From assembly GCF_004761875.1 (NCBI RefSeq), contig NZ_SJEY01000003.1, forward strand, positions 62,001-126,000: a DNA stretch of 64,000 nucleotides, read 5' to 3'. Origin of the DNA: Roseovarius aestuariivivens. GTDB lineage: Bacteria; Pseudomonadota; Alphaproteobacteria; Rhodobacterales; Rhodobacteraceae. Below, piece by piece: positions 1 through 8,654 of this stretch (within the stretch, counting starts at the first letter, position 1; every line of letters starts with the position of its first letter). The translations under genes were made by a program, and so were the position numbers. The notes beneath the pieces were generated by a model, which saw only the letters and a program-made list of their open reading frames with translations, ran no database searches and was not told the DNA's origin.

Positions 1-691
1 CAATACCCGCAAGGGTTGGGGCGAGGCCGTGGCCGCGAATATGGCGGAAATCACCGGATTGCCTTTCGTCACCGCGCCGAACAAGTTCGAGGCGTTGGCC
101 GCGCATGACGCCATGGTGTTTCTGTCGGGGGCTGTCACGACGGTCGCGGGCAGCTGCTACAAGATCGCCAATGACATTCGTTTCCTCGGCTCTGGCCCAC
201 GGTCCGGTCTGGGCGAACTCATCCTGCCTGAAAACGAACCGGGCAGCTCGATCATGCCCGGCAAGGTTAATCCAACCCAGGCCGAGGCATTGACCCAAGT
301 GGCCGCCCACGTGATGGGCAACGACGCCGCGATCAAGTTCGCCGGCAGCCAGGGCCATTTCGAGTTGAACGTTTACAACCCGATGATGTCCTACAACCTG
401 CTTCAGTCGATTCAGCTTTTGGGGGATGCCGCCGACAGCTTTACCGAGCGGATGCTCAACGGGATCGAAGCCAATGGTCCGCGCATCGAAAAGCTGATGA
501 AAGAATCGCTGATGCTGGTCACCGCGCTGGCGCCCACGATCGGGTATGACAATGCCACCAAAGTCGCCAAGACGGCGCATAAGAACGGCACGACCCTCAA
601 AGAAGAGGCGATCAACCTTGGCTTTGTGGACGAAGAGACCTTCGACCGAGTGGTGCGTCCCGAAGACATGATTGGCCCCAAGAACGCATGA
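1..691 (+). CDS. fumC: Class II fumarate hydratase, 3' part (5' end outside window)
   Basis: TCA-cycle enzyme that interconverts fumarate and (S)-malate in the cytoplasm. The frame is open from base 2, so the gene starts before the window; about 230 C-terminal residues are present, roughly half of a class II fumarase. The superfamily signature [13 protein letters not shown] and the FumC-type stretches KIANDIR, LGSGPR and LPENEPGSS are all visible, as is the C-terminal domain ending in [10 protein letters not shown]. These features separate it from aspartase and argininosuccinate lyase. Its TGA overlaps the ATG of the next small gene (ATGA), so the two are probably cotranscribed. Confidence 0.95.
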   Translation, partial: NTRKGWGEAVAANMAEITGLPFVTAPNKFEALAAHDAMVFLSGAVTTVAGSCYKIANDIRFLGSGPRSGLGELILPENEPGSSIMPGKVNPTQAEALTQVAAHVMGNDAAIKFAGSQGHFELNVYNPMMSYNLLQSIQLLGDAADSFTERMLNGIEANGPRIEKLMKESLMLVTALAPTIGYDNATKVAKTAHKNGTTLKEEAINLGFVDEETFDRVVRPEDMIGPKNA

Positions 692-864
692 GCACGCCCG
701 TCAACCTGAACAAGATCCGCAAAGCGAAGGCGCGCGCCCAAAAAAAGGCGCGCGCGGCGGAAAACGTGGTTCGGTTCGGGCGCAGCAAGTCGGAAAAAGA
801 GCTGGACAAGGCACATGCGCAAAAAGCGCAAGATCACTTGGATCAGACACATCGAAAGGAATGA
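688..864 (+). CDS. Small basic protein, DUF4169-like
   Basis: A 58-residue protein, very rich in Lys, Arg and Ala, with the N-terminus [16 protein letters not shown]. This start and composition match the DUF4169 family, found next to fumC in many Rhodobacterales. No catalytic motif, signal peptide or membrane segment is visible, and the function is unknown. It overlaps fumC by 4 bases at its start and the next gene by 4 bases at its end, so the three form a translationally coupled string. A nucleic-acid-binding role is possible from charge alone, but that is inference. Confidence 0.8.
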   Translation: MSTPVNLNKIRKAKARAQKKARAAENVVRFGRSKSEKELDKAHAQKAQDHLDQTHRKE

Positions 865-1082
865 GCGGGCGTCCTGTCAAACACTCTTTGACCCTGCGAG
901 GGCATCGGACCAGCGTGTCGCTCGAAGATGAATTCTGGGATGCCTTTCGAGAAATAGCGAGAAAAAAATCCAAACCCATCAATGCCCTCGCCGCAGAAAT
1001 TGATGCAGAGCGCGGGGTTGATCTTGGCCTGGCGTCGGCGATCAGGCTCTATGTTCTAAGGCATTTTCGCGAGCGCAATTGA
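861..1082 (+). CDS. Ribbon-helix-helix domain protein
   Basis: A 73-residue protein that starts with the ATG overlapping the previous stop. The segment KHSLTLRGHRTSVSLEDEFW followed by an AREIARKK-type helix matches the short ribbon-helix-helix family in which a beta strand (TSVSLE) precedes two helices. Such proteins usually bind DNA as dimers. Here it is the third member of the fumC string, so it may be a small regulator of unknown target. It converges on the P450 gene. The 130 bases between them show no gene. Confidence 0.8.
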   Translation: MSGRPVKHSLTLRGHRTSVSLEDEFWDAFREIARKKSKPINALAAEIDAERGVDLGLASAIRLYVLRHFRERN

Positions 1083-1212
1083 TCCGCTCTCTACTCGGTT
1101 GTCGGAGTTTGAGCTTTTGGAACAGATGCGCGCAGAAGTGTACGATGCAAACTGCGCGAAATCGAGCACCGTGCCTGTCACTCTCTCGAGAACCTGGGCC
1201 TGGTCGAAATCG

Positions 1213-2583
1213 TCAGTGCCGTGGCGTGATCTTCAACCATATCCCATCCTTTCCTCGCACTGTCAGATGAGCCACCGGTATGGCTGGACGATCGGGTACC
1301 AGGTCAAACCTGTAGGCACCAACCAGCATAGACAGCAGCAGAGTACCTTCGATCATGGCAAAGCCGGCTCCGGAGCAAACCCGCGGCCCTGCCGAAAAAG
1401 GTATATATGCCTCCCGCAAACAAGTCTTGCCGTTCTCTGAGCTGAACCGATCCGGGTCAAATGCATCAGGCCGCACCCAGAGCCGCTCATGACGGTGCAG
1501 ATGCCATGGACTCAGCACGACTTGGCTGCCTGGCTGCACGTCGCGGTCACGCAACCTTTCTCCTTTCGCAGTCTCACGCACCATCATCGGTACCGGCGGG
1601 TATAAGCGTAGCGCCTCGCGGAAGACATCTCGCACGACGCGAAGGCGGTTCATATCACGGAATTCCGCATCGCCATTTGGGATGACTTCCAAGGCCTCTC
1701 TAGCGACCTTTTCCTGCCAGTCCGGATACATCGCGAGAAGGTAGAGCGACCAAGCCAGCGCGGAAGCGCTTGTCTCGTGCCCAGCAAGAAAGAAGATCGC
1801 CACCTGATCGACCATTTCTTCTGTGTCGAAGCGGTCACCGGATTCCGGGTCGGTAGCGGTCATGATTTTGGTCGCCAGATCATCGGGGGCAGTTCCAGCT
1901 TCGATCTCCGCCATACGGCGGGCGGTCAGATGCGTGATGAGCGTGCGGATGCGTTTCGCCGTGGCCTTCGTTGCACGGCTGTGCAGGCGCGGAACCCAGC
2001 GAGGCAGCGGTAGAAAAGCCGCGATATTGACGACGGGTTGCGTCCGCTGATGGGCACGGAACTCGGCAAAGACCCGGGCCGCGATCTCGTCCTCAATGGG
2101 CAACGAAAAAAGCGTTTGGAAGATGACGTCGGCGGCCACGTGACTTGTTTGCGCCTCAATTTCGACCGGCTCTCCCTCTGCTTGAACCTTAAGCCGGGCA
2201 ACGGCGCTCTGCCCTGCGCGCAGCATCGCAGGGAAAGCGTCGCGCAAACGCCCGCCCTCAAAGGCCGGATCGATAATGCGCCGTTGCCGCTTCCATGTCT
2301 CTCCGTTCGTCACGAAGACCGAGTTGCCCAAGAGAGGCGTCAGCCCTTCGCGGACACGTTCGGACTTCGGGAAATCTTCAGGCCGGTCGCGAAGCACCAG
2401 ATTGACCAGTTCAGGCTGGTTACAAAGATAAGACCGAAAGAACGGCGTACGGAACTCGGCCATCCACGCGCGGTAAAGGCGCGCGGGTTGTGCCGACAGG
2501 ATATCCTGACGAAAGAGCCGCATGTAGCGCCAAAGAGAAACGCGCCCGGAACGGGCTGGCGGTTTCGGCGGAAGGCCGGTCAT
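1213..2583 (-). CDS. Cytochrome P450
   Basis: 456-residue haem monooxygenase with no N-terminal membrane anchor, so probably soluble like most bacterial P450s. The I-helix oxygen-activation motif AGHET lies near residue 270, the K-helix ExxR (EALR) near 325, and the haem-thiolate loop FSAGPRVCSG near 400 supplies the cysteine ligand. No ferredoxin or reductase gene is adjacent. It overlaps the upstream gene by 4 bases (stop and start share ATGA), so the two are cotranscribed and may act on the same, unknown, hydrophobic substrate. The substrate cannot be read from the sequence. Confidence 0.93.
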   Translation of the reverse strand: MTGLPPKPPARSGRVSLWRYMRLFRQDILSAQPARLYRAWMAEFRTPFFRSYLCNQPELVNLVLRDRPEDFPKSERVREGLTPLLGNSVFVTNGETWKRQRRIIDPAFEGGRLRDAFPAMLRAGQSAVARLKVQAEGEPVEIEAQTSHVAADVIFQTLFSLPIEDEIAARVFAEFRAHQRTQPVVNIAAFLPLPRWVPRLHSRATKATAKRIRTLITHLTARRMAEIEAGTAPDDLATKIMTATDPESGDRFDTEEMVDQVAIFFLAGHETSASALAWSLYLLAMYPDWQEKVAREALEVIPNGDAEFRDMNRLRVVRDVFREALRLYPPVPMMVRETAKGERLRDRDVQPGSQVVLSPWHLHRHERLWVRPDAFDPDRFSSENGKTCLREAYIPFSAGPRVCSGAGFAMIEGTLLLSMLVGAYRFDLVPDRPAIPVAHLTVRGKDGIWLKITPRH

Positions 2584-3788
2584 GCGGCTTGCCCGGTGTA
2601 CTTCGATACCGCTGCCTCGATACGACTGGGTGACGGAGCGCGGTCGCGGTATCGAGCGCCGAGCGTCTGCGGCCCGGCGGTGATCTGGAAATAATCGTAA
2701 AAGCCGGGTCGATCGAACGCGCAGAGATACTGAAAATGCAGTCGGAAAAACCGCCAGCGCAGGGCGCGCAAGCGTTCGGGACTTAGGGTTTGCGTGAAGG
2801 CCGCCGAGAGGACGAGCGGCCAGCGCTTGTCCTTCGGTGCGACGCCTGAAACCGCTACAGGATCACAAAGGGCGAAGGCGCAACCGTCGCCAGGGGCTGT
2901 CACATCGATCCAGGTCAGCTCTTCGCGGGCGCTGAGAAAGGCAAGGTCGGCGCGCAGGCGATGGGCATCGGGCAGAAACGACACCATGGGAACCACCTGC
3001 CCAAGCGAAAGGAACGACAGCACTGGCCCCTTCGTAGGCACCCTGCCCGCCCTGATGACGTCTGCCAGAACAGACACCGCCAGGTGCGCGCCGGACGAAT
3101 GCCCGACGACCAGAACTTCGTCAGCGTCAGAACACAGGGCCGCAACGATCTCGTCACCGAATTCGGCCATCCTTGCCTCGAGATCCGGCGGATTAGCCCC
3201 ACGATAGCGCGCCGAAAAGGCATAATCGTGCATCAGGTAATAGGCAAAAAACTTGTTGTCCTTGCGGCGGAACCACTCCAGCACGAAGGGAATGCTGAGA
3301 ACACCAACCCAAGCCGCCAAAGGATGGAAAAGCGACAGTACCCGCCCCAGTCCCCATGCGATCAAGAGCGCGATCCCGAGTTGCACCAAAAGAAAGCCCA
3401 CAGGATAAAGCGCCGCGATGACGGGCCCCTTGCGCAGACGCATCAACCGAAACAAGGCGCCCGAACCGATATAGGCCCAAGCCGTGCGCAGAAGTTGCAG
3501 ATAAGTACCTAGAATACCCGTTTCCATGCTGTTGCGCACGATATCGGACCACACAAGAACATTGACAACGGTCTCGGTCGATTGACCGTCAATCATTGCC
3601 TCTACCTGCCAGCCGTAGCGCCCGTCGCCGGTTTTCGGCTTCAGGTCAAGGCTGTAGCCGGAGACCTTCGCCTGTTCGCGGCCTTCCTTCCGGTAGAGCT
3701 CACGATACCGGCGGGGATGAATCGGATCATACCCGGGCACATAAAACACCCGCCTGCGGCGAACGATTTCGTTGGGCTGGCTGCTCAT
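2580..3788 (-). CDS. Membrane-associated alpha/beta-hydrolase-like protein
   Basis: 402-residue protein. Residues about 110-175 contain two or three hydrophobic segments, and a later stretch VLVVGHSSGAHL carries a lipase-type nucleophile elbow (G-H-S-S-G), suggesting a serine hydrolase fold anchored in the inner membrane. A downstream Asp and His that could complete a triad are present, but I cannot assign them. It is the first gene of a two-gene unit with the P450 (4-base overlap). No closer family name was recognised. A role in making or trimming a lipid-like P450 substrate is inference from the pairing. Confidence 0.7.
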   Translation of the reverse strand: MSSQPNEIVRRRRVFYVPGYDPIHPRRYRELYRKEGREQAKVSGYSLDLKPKTGDGRYGWQVEAMIDGQSTETVVNVLVWSDIVRNSMETGILGTYLQLLRTAWAYIGSGALFRLMRLRKGPVIAALYPVGFLLVQLGIALLIAWGLGRVLSLFHPLAAWVGVLSIPFVLEWFRRKDNKFFAYYLMHDYAFSARYRGANPPDLEARMAEFGDEIVAALCSDADEVLVVGHSSGAHLAVSVLADVIRAGRVPTKGPVLSFLSLGQVVPMVSFLPDAHRLRADLAFLSAREELTWIDVTAPGDGCAFALCDPVAVSGVAPKDKRWPLVLSAAFTQTLSPERLRALRWRFFRLHFQYLCAFDRPGFYDYFQITAGPQTLGARYRDRAPSPSRIEAAVSKYTGQAA

Positions 3789-3840
3789 ACCGGACCTCGT
3801 CTCCGGTCAGAATAGCCAAGCATTTTGGCAAGAGTAAGAC

Positions 3841-4593
3841 CTAACCGAATGTGGCAAGAGCCGGGAAGTTCTCCAACAGCCAATAGGAGAATGCGGAAAA
3901 TCCCCCCGTCAGCATCAAGAGCCCGATCGTCCAGAGAAGCAGTCCCATGATACGCTCAATACGCTCCATATGACGCTTCATCCAGGCCATGAGGCCCGAG
4001 AGACGCGGCAGGAAGATCGCGAAGAGAAGAAAGGGGATGCCCAAGCCCGCCGCGTACACAGCTAGCAATAGCGTACCTCGCGCAACCGAAGCTTCGGAGG
4101 CGGCCAGAGAGAGGATCGCGCCCAGTTGAGGCCCGATGCAGGGCGTCCAGCCGAAGGCGAAGGCCAGCCCGAGTACATAGGCTCCGAAAGACGAGCCGCC
4201 GCGATCGCCCACGTCTATGCGCGCCTCGCGGTCTAAAATAGAGATCCGGTAGACACCCACGAAATGCGCACCGAAGACCATCACGATGATACCGGCCAGA
4301 GTATTGAAATAATCCTGATATTGCAGAAAGGCCCGGCCTGCGCTGGAGGCCGCGAAGCCTAACAGGATGAACACGGTCGACAATCCCAGAACAAAGAACA
4401 CCGCGGGCAGAATGGCCTTGTTGCGCGCTGTCCCGGCGGAATTTAGCTCTGTGACCGTTACACCGCCCATATAGGCGAGGTACGGCGGCACGATGGGCAG
4501 CACGCACGGCGACAGAAAAGAAAAAACGCCGCCAAGAAGCGCCACGAACATGGCCGGCACAAGCGTCGCGTCGATGATTTCTACTCCGAACAT
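3841..4593 (-). CDS. ccdA: CcdA-type thiol-disulfide transmembrane protein
   Basis: 250-residue inner-membrane protein with about six hydrophobic helices. Two short Cys-Pro motifs are diagnostic of the CcdA/DsbD transmembrane family: SPCVLPIVPPYLAYMGG near residue 30 and GWTPCIGPQLG near residue 153. The family passes electrons from cytoplasmic thioredoxin to periplasmic thiol proteins and is needed for c-type cytochrome maturation. This fits the cytochrome c genes elsewhere in the window. It diverges from tusA with about 94 bases between start codons, so both promoters lie there. Confidence 0.9.
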   Translation of the reverse strand: MFGVEIIDATLVPAMFVALLGGVFSFLSPCVLPIVPPYLAYMGGVTVTELNSAGTARNKAILPAVFFVLGLSTVFILLGFAASSAGRAFLQYQDYFNTLAGIIVMVFGAHFVGVYRISILDREARIDVGDRGGSSFGAYVLGLAFAFGWTPCIGPQLGAILSLAASEASVARGTLLLAVYAAGLGIPFLLFAIFLPRLSGLMAWMKRHMERIERIMGLLLWTIGLLMLTGGFSAFSYWLLENFPALATFG

Positions 4594-4687
4594 AAGTCTG
4601 ACCTAGTGGAATTCCGTGGGAACGTCACGGGGCAACGGTCTCACATCTCTGTGGACAGGCTGTAACAGCCGGACTAAGTCGTCGCGC

Positions 4688-4921
4688 ATGGATGTTAAAG
4701 ACACGATAGACGCCCGAGGGCTACTTTGCCCGCTGCCAGTCCTTAAGCTGCGCAAGCGGATCAAGCCTTTGAATTCCGGCGATGTCATCGTTTTAGAAGC
4801 GGATGATCCGGCCGCCATTGTGGACGTGCCGCACTTTTGTGCCGAAGCAGGTCACGATCTTGTCGAGATGGTCGAGAGTGATGGCGCGACGCTTTACCAC
4901 ATCCGCAAGGGCAACGCCTGA
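4688..4921 (+). CDS. tusA: TusA-family sulfur carrier
   Basis: 77-residue protein. The DARGLLCPLPVLKLRKRI segment holds the CPxP signature of TusA/SirA/YeeD proteins, in which the Cys carries persulfide sulfur for tRNA thiolation or other sulfur-transfer routes. The ATG at 4688 gives the standard family N-terminus; an in-frame ATG 72 bases upstream would add 24 unconserved residues, so the shorter form is preferred. It is divergent from ccdA and convergent with rne. Confidence 0.9.
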   Translation: MDVKDTIDARGLLCPLPVLKLRKRIKPLNSGDVIVLEADDPAAIVDVPHFCAEAGHDLVEMVESDGATLYHIRKGNA

Positions 4922-4957
4922 CATCGTCCTGAAGTTGTCAGTAATACCTGCAGGTTG

Positions 4958-4996
4958 TCCCGCCACCAGCAAGCCAGAGGCGGGATCTTGATTTTT
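4958..4996. terminator. Weak bidirectional terminator between tusA and rne
   Basis: A 7-bp inverted repeat, TCCCGCC at 4958-4964 and GGCGGGA at 4979-4985, is followed on the plus strand by a T-rich run. It sits in the short convergent gap and overlaps the end of rne. The long loop of 14 bases makes it only moderately convincing. Confidence 0.4.
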
Positions 4997-7658
4997 AGCG
5001 CCCCAGAGACCACCAGCCGCGGCGTTTGGGCTTACCGTCGTCCGCGTCGTCGTTTGCACCGCTATCGGCCTCCGCTATGGCCGGTTCGGGTCTCCGCTCG
5101 GCAGTATGGACCGGCTCTGATGTCGGCTCAGGTTTGGAGTTGTCGAGCTCAGAGGTCTTCTCCGACTTTTCCGTAGCTACAGGTTCGGGCTTGGCGGCCT
5201 CCACACCCTCTTCGGACGCAGGCGCTTTTTTCTTGGAGCGCGATCCGCGGGAAGACGACGATTTCTTCTTTGGCTTGGGTGTGTTCGCCTCGGTTGTCTC
5301 GTCGGCCTCTGCCGCGACCTCAACCGGCGCGGTCTGACCATTATCCGGTTCGGCGTCATCTTTCTTCTTGCGCGAGCGGGAAACGCGCTTTGGCTTGGAT
5401 TTTGGTTCTTCCTCGTCCGCAGAAGTCTTGTCCGTATCGTCAGACTTTTCTTCCCCGGAATCCGCCTCGTCCCTGCCCTTTGCGTCATCGAAGCGGGACT
5501 CTTGCGACTGACCGTCGGTCACCTGTCCGTCATCGCCGTTCCCGGACTTAGACTTGGAGCGCCGACGCCGACGCCGACGCTTTTTCTTGGGCTTGCCATC
5601 TTCGTCGGCGTCGCCATTCCCGTTGCCATTATTCGACGGCTGGATGGCCGCGACCGCCTCTTCTTCGGCCTCGTCCGTATTTTCGTCGATCTGATCCATG
5701 ATCGAGCTGTCGACCGAAACCACCGGCTCTGTCGCCTGCGGTACTGCGCGGGTCGCGGTCTTGAATTTCTCGATGGTGAAATCGGGCGAAATCAGCGATG
5801 GGTCACCTTCGATGCGAACCGACAGACCATACCGGGCCTCGATATGCGCGACATGCTCGCGCTTTTGGTTCATGAGGAAATTCGCAATGCTCACGGGGCA
5901 ACGCACGAGCACTTCGCGCGACCGACGGCGCACGCCTTCTTCCTCGATCTGACGCAGGATCGAAAGCGACAGGTTATCGTCCGAACGGATCAGACCAGTG
6001 CCGTGACATGCCGGGCAGGGCTGGGTCGTCGCCTCAATCATGCCGGGACGCAAACGCTGGCGGCTCATTTCCATCAGACCGAAGCCCGAGATGCGGCCCA
6101 CCTGGATGCGCGCGCGGTCGGTCTTGAGCTTGTCCTTCATTCGTTTTTCAACAGCGGCGTTGTTCTTACGCTCGTCCATGTCGATGAAGTCGATGACGAT
6201 CAGGCCAGCGAGGTCACGCAGTCGCAACTGGCGCGCCACCTCTTCCGCGGCCTCGAGATTTGTCTTCAGCGCAGTCTCCTCGATCGAGCCTTCCTTTGTG
6301 GCACGACCCGAGTTCACGTCGATTGCCACCAGAGCTTCGGTCACGCCGATCACGATGTACCCGCCAGATTTAAGCTGCACCGTCGGATTGAACATAGAGC
6401 TGAGGTAGCTCTCGACCTGGTAGCGCGCGAAGAGCGGGAGCTGATCGGCGTAGTGTTTCACGTTTTTGGCGTGGGACGGCATGATCATCTTCATGAAGTC
6501 CTTGGCCGTGCGATAGCCGCGCTCGCCCTCCACGAAAACCTCGTCGATCTCACGGTTGTAAAGGTCGCGGATTGACCTTTTTATGAGATCACCTTCTTCG
6601 TAAATCTTCGCCGGAGCGATGGATTTCAGCGTCAATTCGCGGATCTGCTCCCACATGCGCTGCAGGTACTCATAGTCGCGTTTGATCTCGGATTTGGTGC
6701 GTTTGGCACCGGCCGTGCGAATGATCAGGCCCGCGCCCTTCGGTACGTTCAGTTCTCCGGCGATTTCCTTGAGCTTCTTGCGATCTGCGGCAAGCGTGAT
6801 CTTGCGGCTGATGCCTCCACCGCGAGCGGTGTTGGGCATGAGAACGCAATAGCGCCCGGCAAGCGACAGATAGGTGGTCAGGGCCGCACCCTTGTTGCCG
6901 CGCTCCTCCTTTACGACCTGAACCAGCAGAATCTGGCGAACCTTGATGACTTCCTGGATCTTATAGCGGCGCGGGCGCGGCTTTCGCGCTGGCCGGATAT
7001 CTTCTGCATCGTCATCATCGGCGACGGATTCTATGGTCTCGTCCTTCGACGCTGCGTCAGAGCGATCCTTCTCTTCGGACTCGGCTTCCTGGCCGTTATC
7101 CTCGGGCGCATCGCCGTTTGCCTCCCCATCCGCATTGTCCTCGGGCTCTTCCACCGGCGTTTCGGCAACGGTTTCCATCGGCGACAGGCCTTCGTCGCTG
7201 TCGCTGTCAATCTCGGCGTCGCCGTCGAGATCGATGGTTTCCATGCCGGTAATGTCGGCGGTCGTAACCGCGTCCTCGGACTCGGCCTTTGCCGCCTTGG
7301 ACCGGGAACGCGACCTTGAGCGGCGTTTCGGTTTTTCTTCTTCCTCGTCGCGGGCGCGCTGAGCCTCGGCATAGGCGCGCTCTTCCTCGAGCAACGCCTC
7401 ACGGTCCGCGACGGGGATCTGATAATAATCGGGATGGATTTCCGAAAAGGCGAGGAAACCGTGACGGTTGCCGCCATAATCGACAAAGGCCGCCTGCAGC
7501 GACGGCTCGACCCGAGTTACTTTTGCGAGATAGATGTTGCCAGCAAGCTGGCGCTTGTTTTCCGACTCAAAATCGAATTCCTCGACCTTGTTCCCGTCGA
7601 CCACCACAACGCGGGTTTCTTCCGCGTGGGTGGCGTCGATAAGCATTTTCTTAGCCAT
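4995..7658 (-). CDS. rne: Ribonuclease E/G
   Basis: 887-residue endoribonuclease, the scaffold of the RNA degradosome. MAKKMLIDATHAEETRV at 7658 is the conserved start; the frame stays open for 65 more codons upstream, but those are unlike the family. The S1 domain (KVTRVEPSLQAAFVDYGG) is split by an acidic and Arg/Ser-rich insert at about residues 100-270, typical of alphaproteobacterial RNase E. The catalytic part contains AIDVNSGRATKE and the Zn-link CPACHGTG. The low-complexity, charged C-terminal third ends in a tail near GWWSLGR and would carry RNA- and partner-binding segments. Confidence 0.95.
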   Translation of the reverse strand: MAKKMLIDATHAEETRVVVVDGNKVEEFDFESENKRQLAGNIYLAKVTRVEPSLQAAFVDYGGNRHGFLAFSEIHPDYYQIPVADREALLEEERAYAEAQRARDEEEEKPKRRSRSRSRSKAAKAESEDAVTTADITGMETIDLDGDAEIDSDSDEGLSPMETVAETPVEEPEDNADGEANGDAPEDNGQEAESEEKDRSDAASKDETIESVADDDDAEDIRPARKPRPRRYKIQEVIKVRQILLVQVVKEERGNKGAALTTYLSLAGRYCVLMPNTARGGGISRKITLAADRKKLKEIAGELNVPKGAGLIIRTAGAKRTKSEIKRDYEYLQRMWEQIRELTLKSIAPAKIYEEGDLIKRSIRDLYNREIDEVFVEGERGYRTAKDFMKMIMPSHAKNVKHYADQLPLFARYQVESYLSSMFNPTVQLKSGGYIVIGVTEALVAIDVNSGRATKEGSIEETALKTNLEAAEEVARQLRLRDLAGLIVIDFIDMDERKNNAAVEKRMKDKLKTDRARIQVGRISGFGLMEMSRQRLRPGMIEATTQPCPACHGTGLIRSDDNLSLSILRQIEEEGVRRRSREVLVRCPVSIANFLMNQKREHVAHIEARYGLSVRIEGDPSLISPDFTIEKFKTATRAVPQATEPVVSVDSSIMDQIDENTDEAEEEAVAAIQPSNNGNGNGDADEDGKPKKKRRRRRRRSKSKSGNGDDGQVTDGQSQESRFDDAKGRDEADSGEEKSDDTDKTSADEEEPKSKPKRVSRSRKKKDDAEPDNGQTAPVEVAAEADETTEANTPKPKKKSSSSRGSRSKKKAPASEEGVEAAKPEPVATEKSEKTSELDNSKPEPTSEPVHTAERRPEPAIAEADSGANDDADDGKPKRRGWWSLGR

Positions 7659-8654
7659 GTAGTTCCACTGCAGGGATGCAAGGCCCGGCTCCCTGGTGGG
7701 GCCAATGTCTTGCTGTCCTGTCTTGTCTGGGCGATGGAAGACGGCACGGGGCTTCGCGCAGAGTGTGTCTCTGCGGGGTGAACATATGTCTGTCGCCTCT
7801 CGCGCGTCATCGCGGTTCTTCTCCGGAACGTGGGCGCAACGCCCCGTCCCCATTAAAATGCCGCATCATGGCCCTTGGGCTATGTGCCGGCGACTCTTGG
7901 CCTTTTCGGGCCCAATCGGTTGTTCCGACAGCCGGAAATGTCCGGCTCGGAACAGCGAAACTGTACCAAGGCGCATATACGCCCTCGGGTCCTTGATACG
8001 GTGAGAGACCGGTCAAAGACAATGGCAAATGTGTTAACGAACCTGGAGGAGCCGCAATCTGGCGTTTCCGGCCAAAAATTTGGGCTTACCGTAAGTGGTG
8101 GAAAGCCTGCGTCACTTGAGGCGGGAAAAGCTAAAACGTTCACCACTTTCTCGTGCTTGGCCGCGCGCGACCGACAATTGAGGCGCATCAATAAATCTTC
8201 AATTGCCCACCTAGGCTGGCCACAGCGATTTCTGACAGCGATAATGTCAAGGCATTGATCTACGCCAAATCTTGCGCCATGTACCGGGTCTTGCTGCTGG
8301 CAGAGTCTTTCGAGACCTCAATCCAAGATTATCCGGCGCTTCGTCCCGGGCATTCCGCGCGTATTAACCAAGCACATAAGGCCTTCGAAGACAGTCACCA
8401 CTTCGGTTACAAGTCGCAAAACACCTGTGTCGACCGAAACGTCGTCCGCGCATCGAACACGTAGCCTTCCGGCAGCCTGCTTGCGACCGTATTAAGCTTG
8501 TGTCGGGCCAGTCACAAAGGAGAACGCTGACCCTTTACCCGGGAAGGATGCAAGAATCTGAACCGGTGAAAATTTCGGCTCTAGCCTGAACAATGTCCCA
8601 CGCCCTCATTAACGACAGGCGGATGTAACCAATCCGCAATGCTTGGTGGCTGCG
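7659..8654. other. Long intergenic region upstream of rne (996 bases)
   Basis: No supported gene. Short open frames occur on both strands, such as one at 8022-8258 on the plus strand, but none resembles a protein family or has a clear ribosome-binding site. The rne-proximal part probably holds the rne promoter and a long 5' leader, since rne is autoregulated through its leader in studied bacteria. The dctD-proximal part has no clear terminator. No RNA family was recognised. Confidence 0.6.

Noticed and set aside
5502..6575. 357-codon plus-strand frame inside rne
   Set aside because: Antisense to the catalytic core of rne, with an Arg/His-rich composition typical of GC-rich shadow frames and no family motif.
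7659..7853. 65-residue N-terminal extension of RNase E
   Set aside because: The conserved N-terminus begins at 7658, and the extension has no family similarity.
8022..8258. Possible small plus-strand gene upstream of rne (MANVLTNLEE...)
   Set aside because: No Shine-Dalgarno site and no family resemblance; kept as non-coding.
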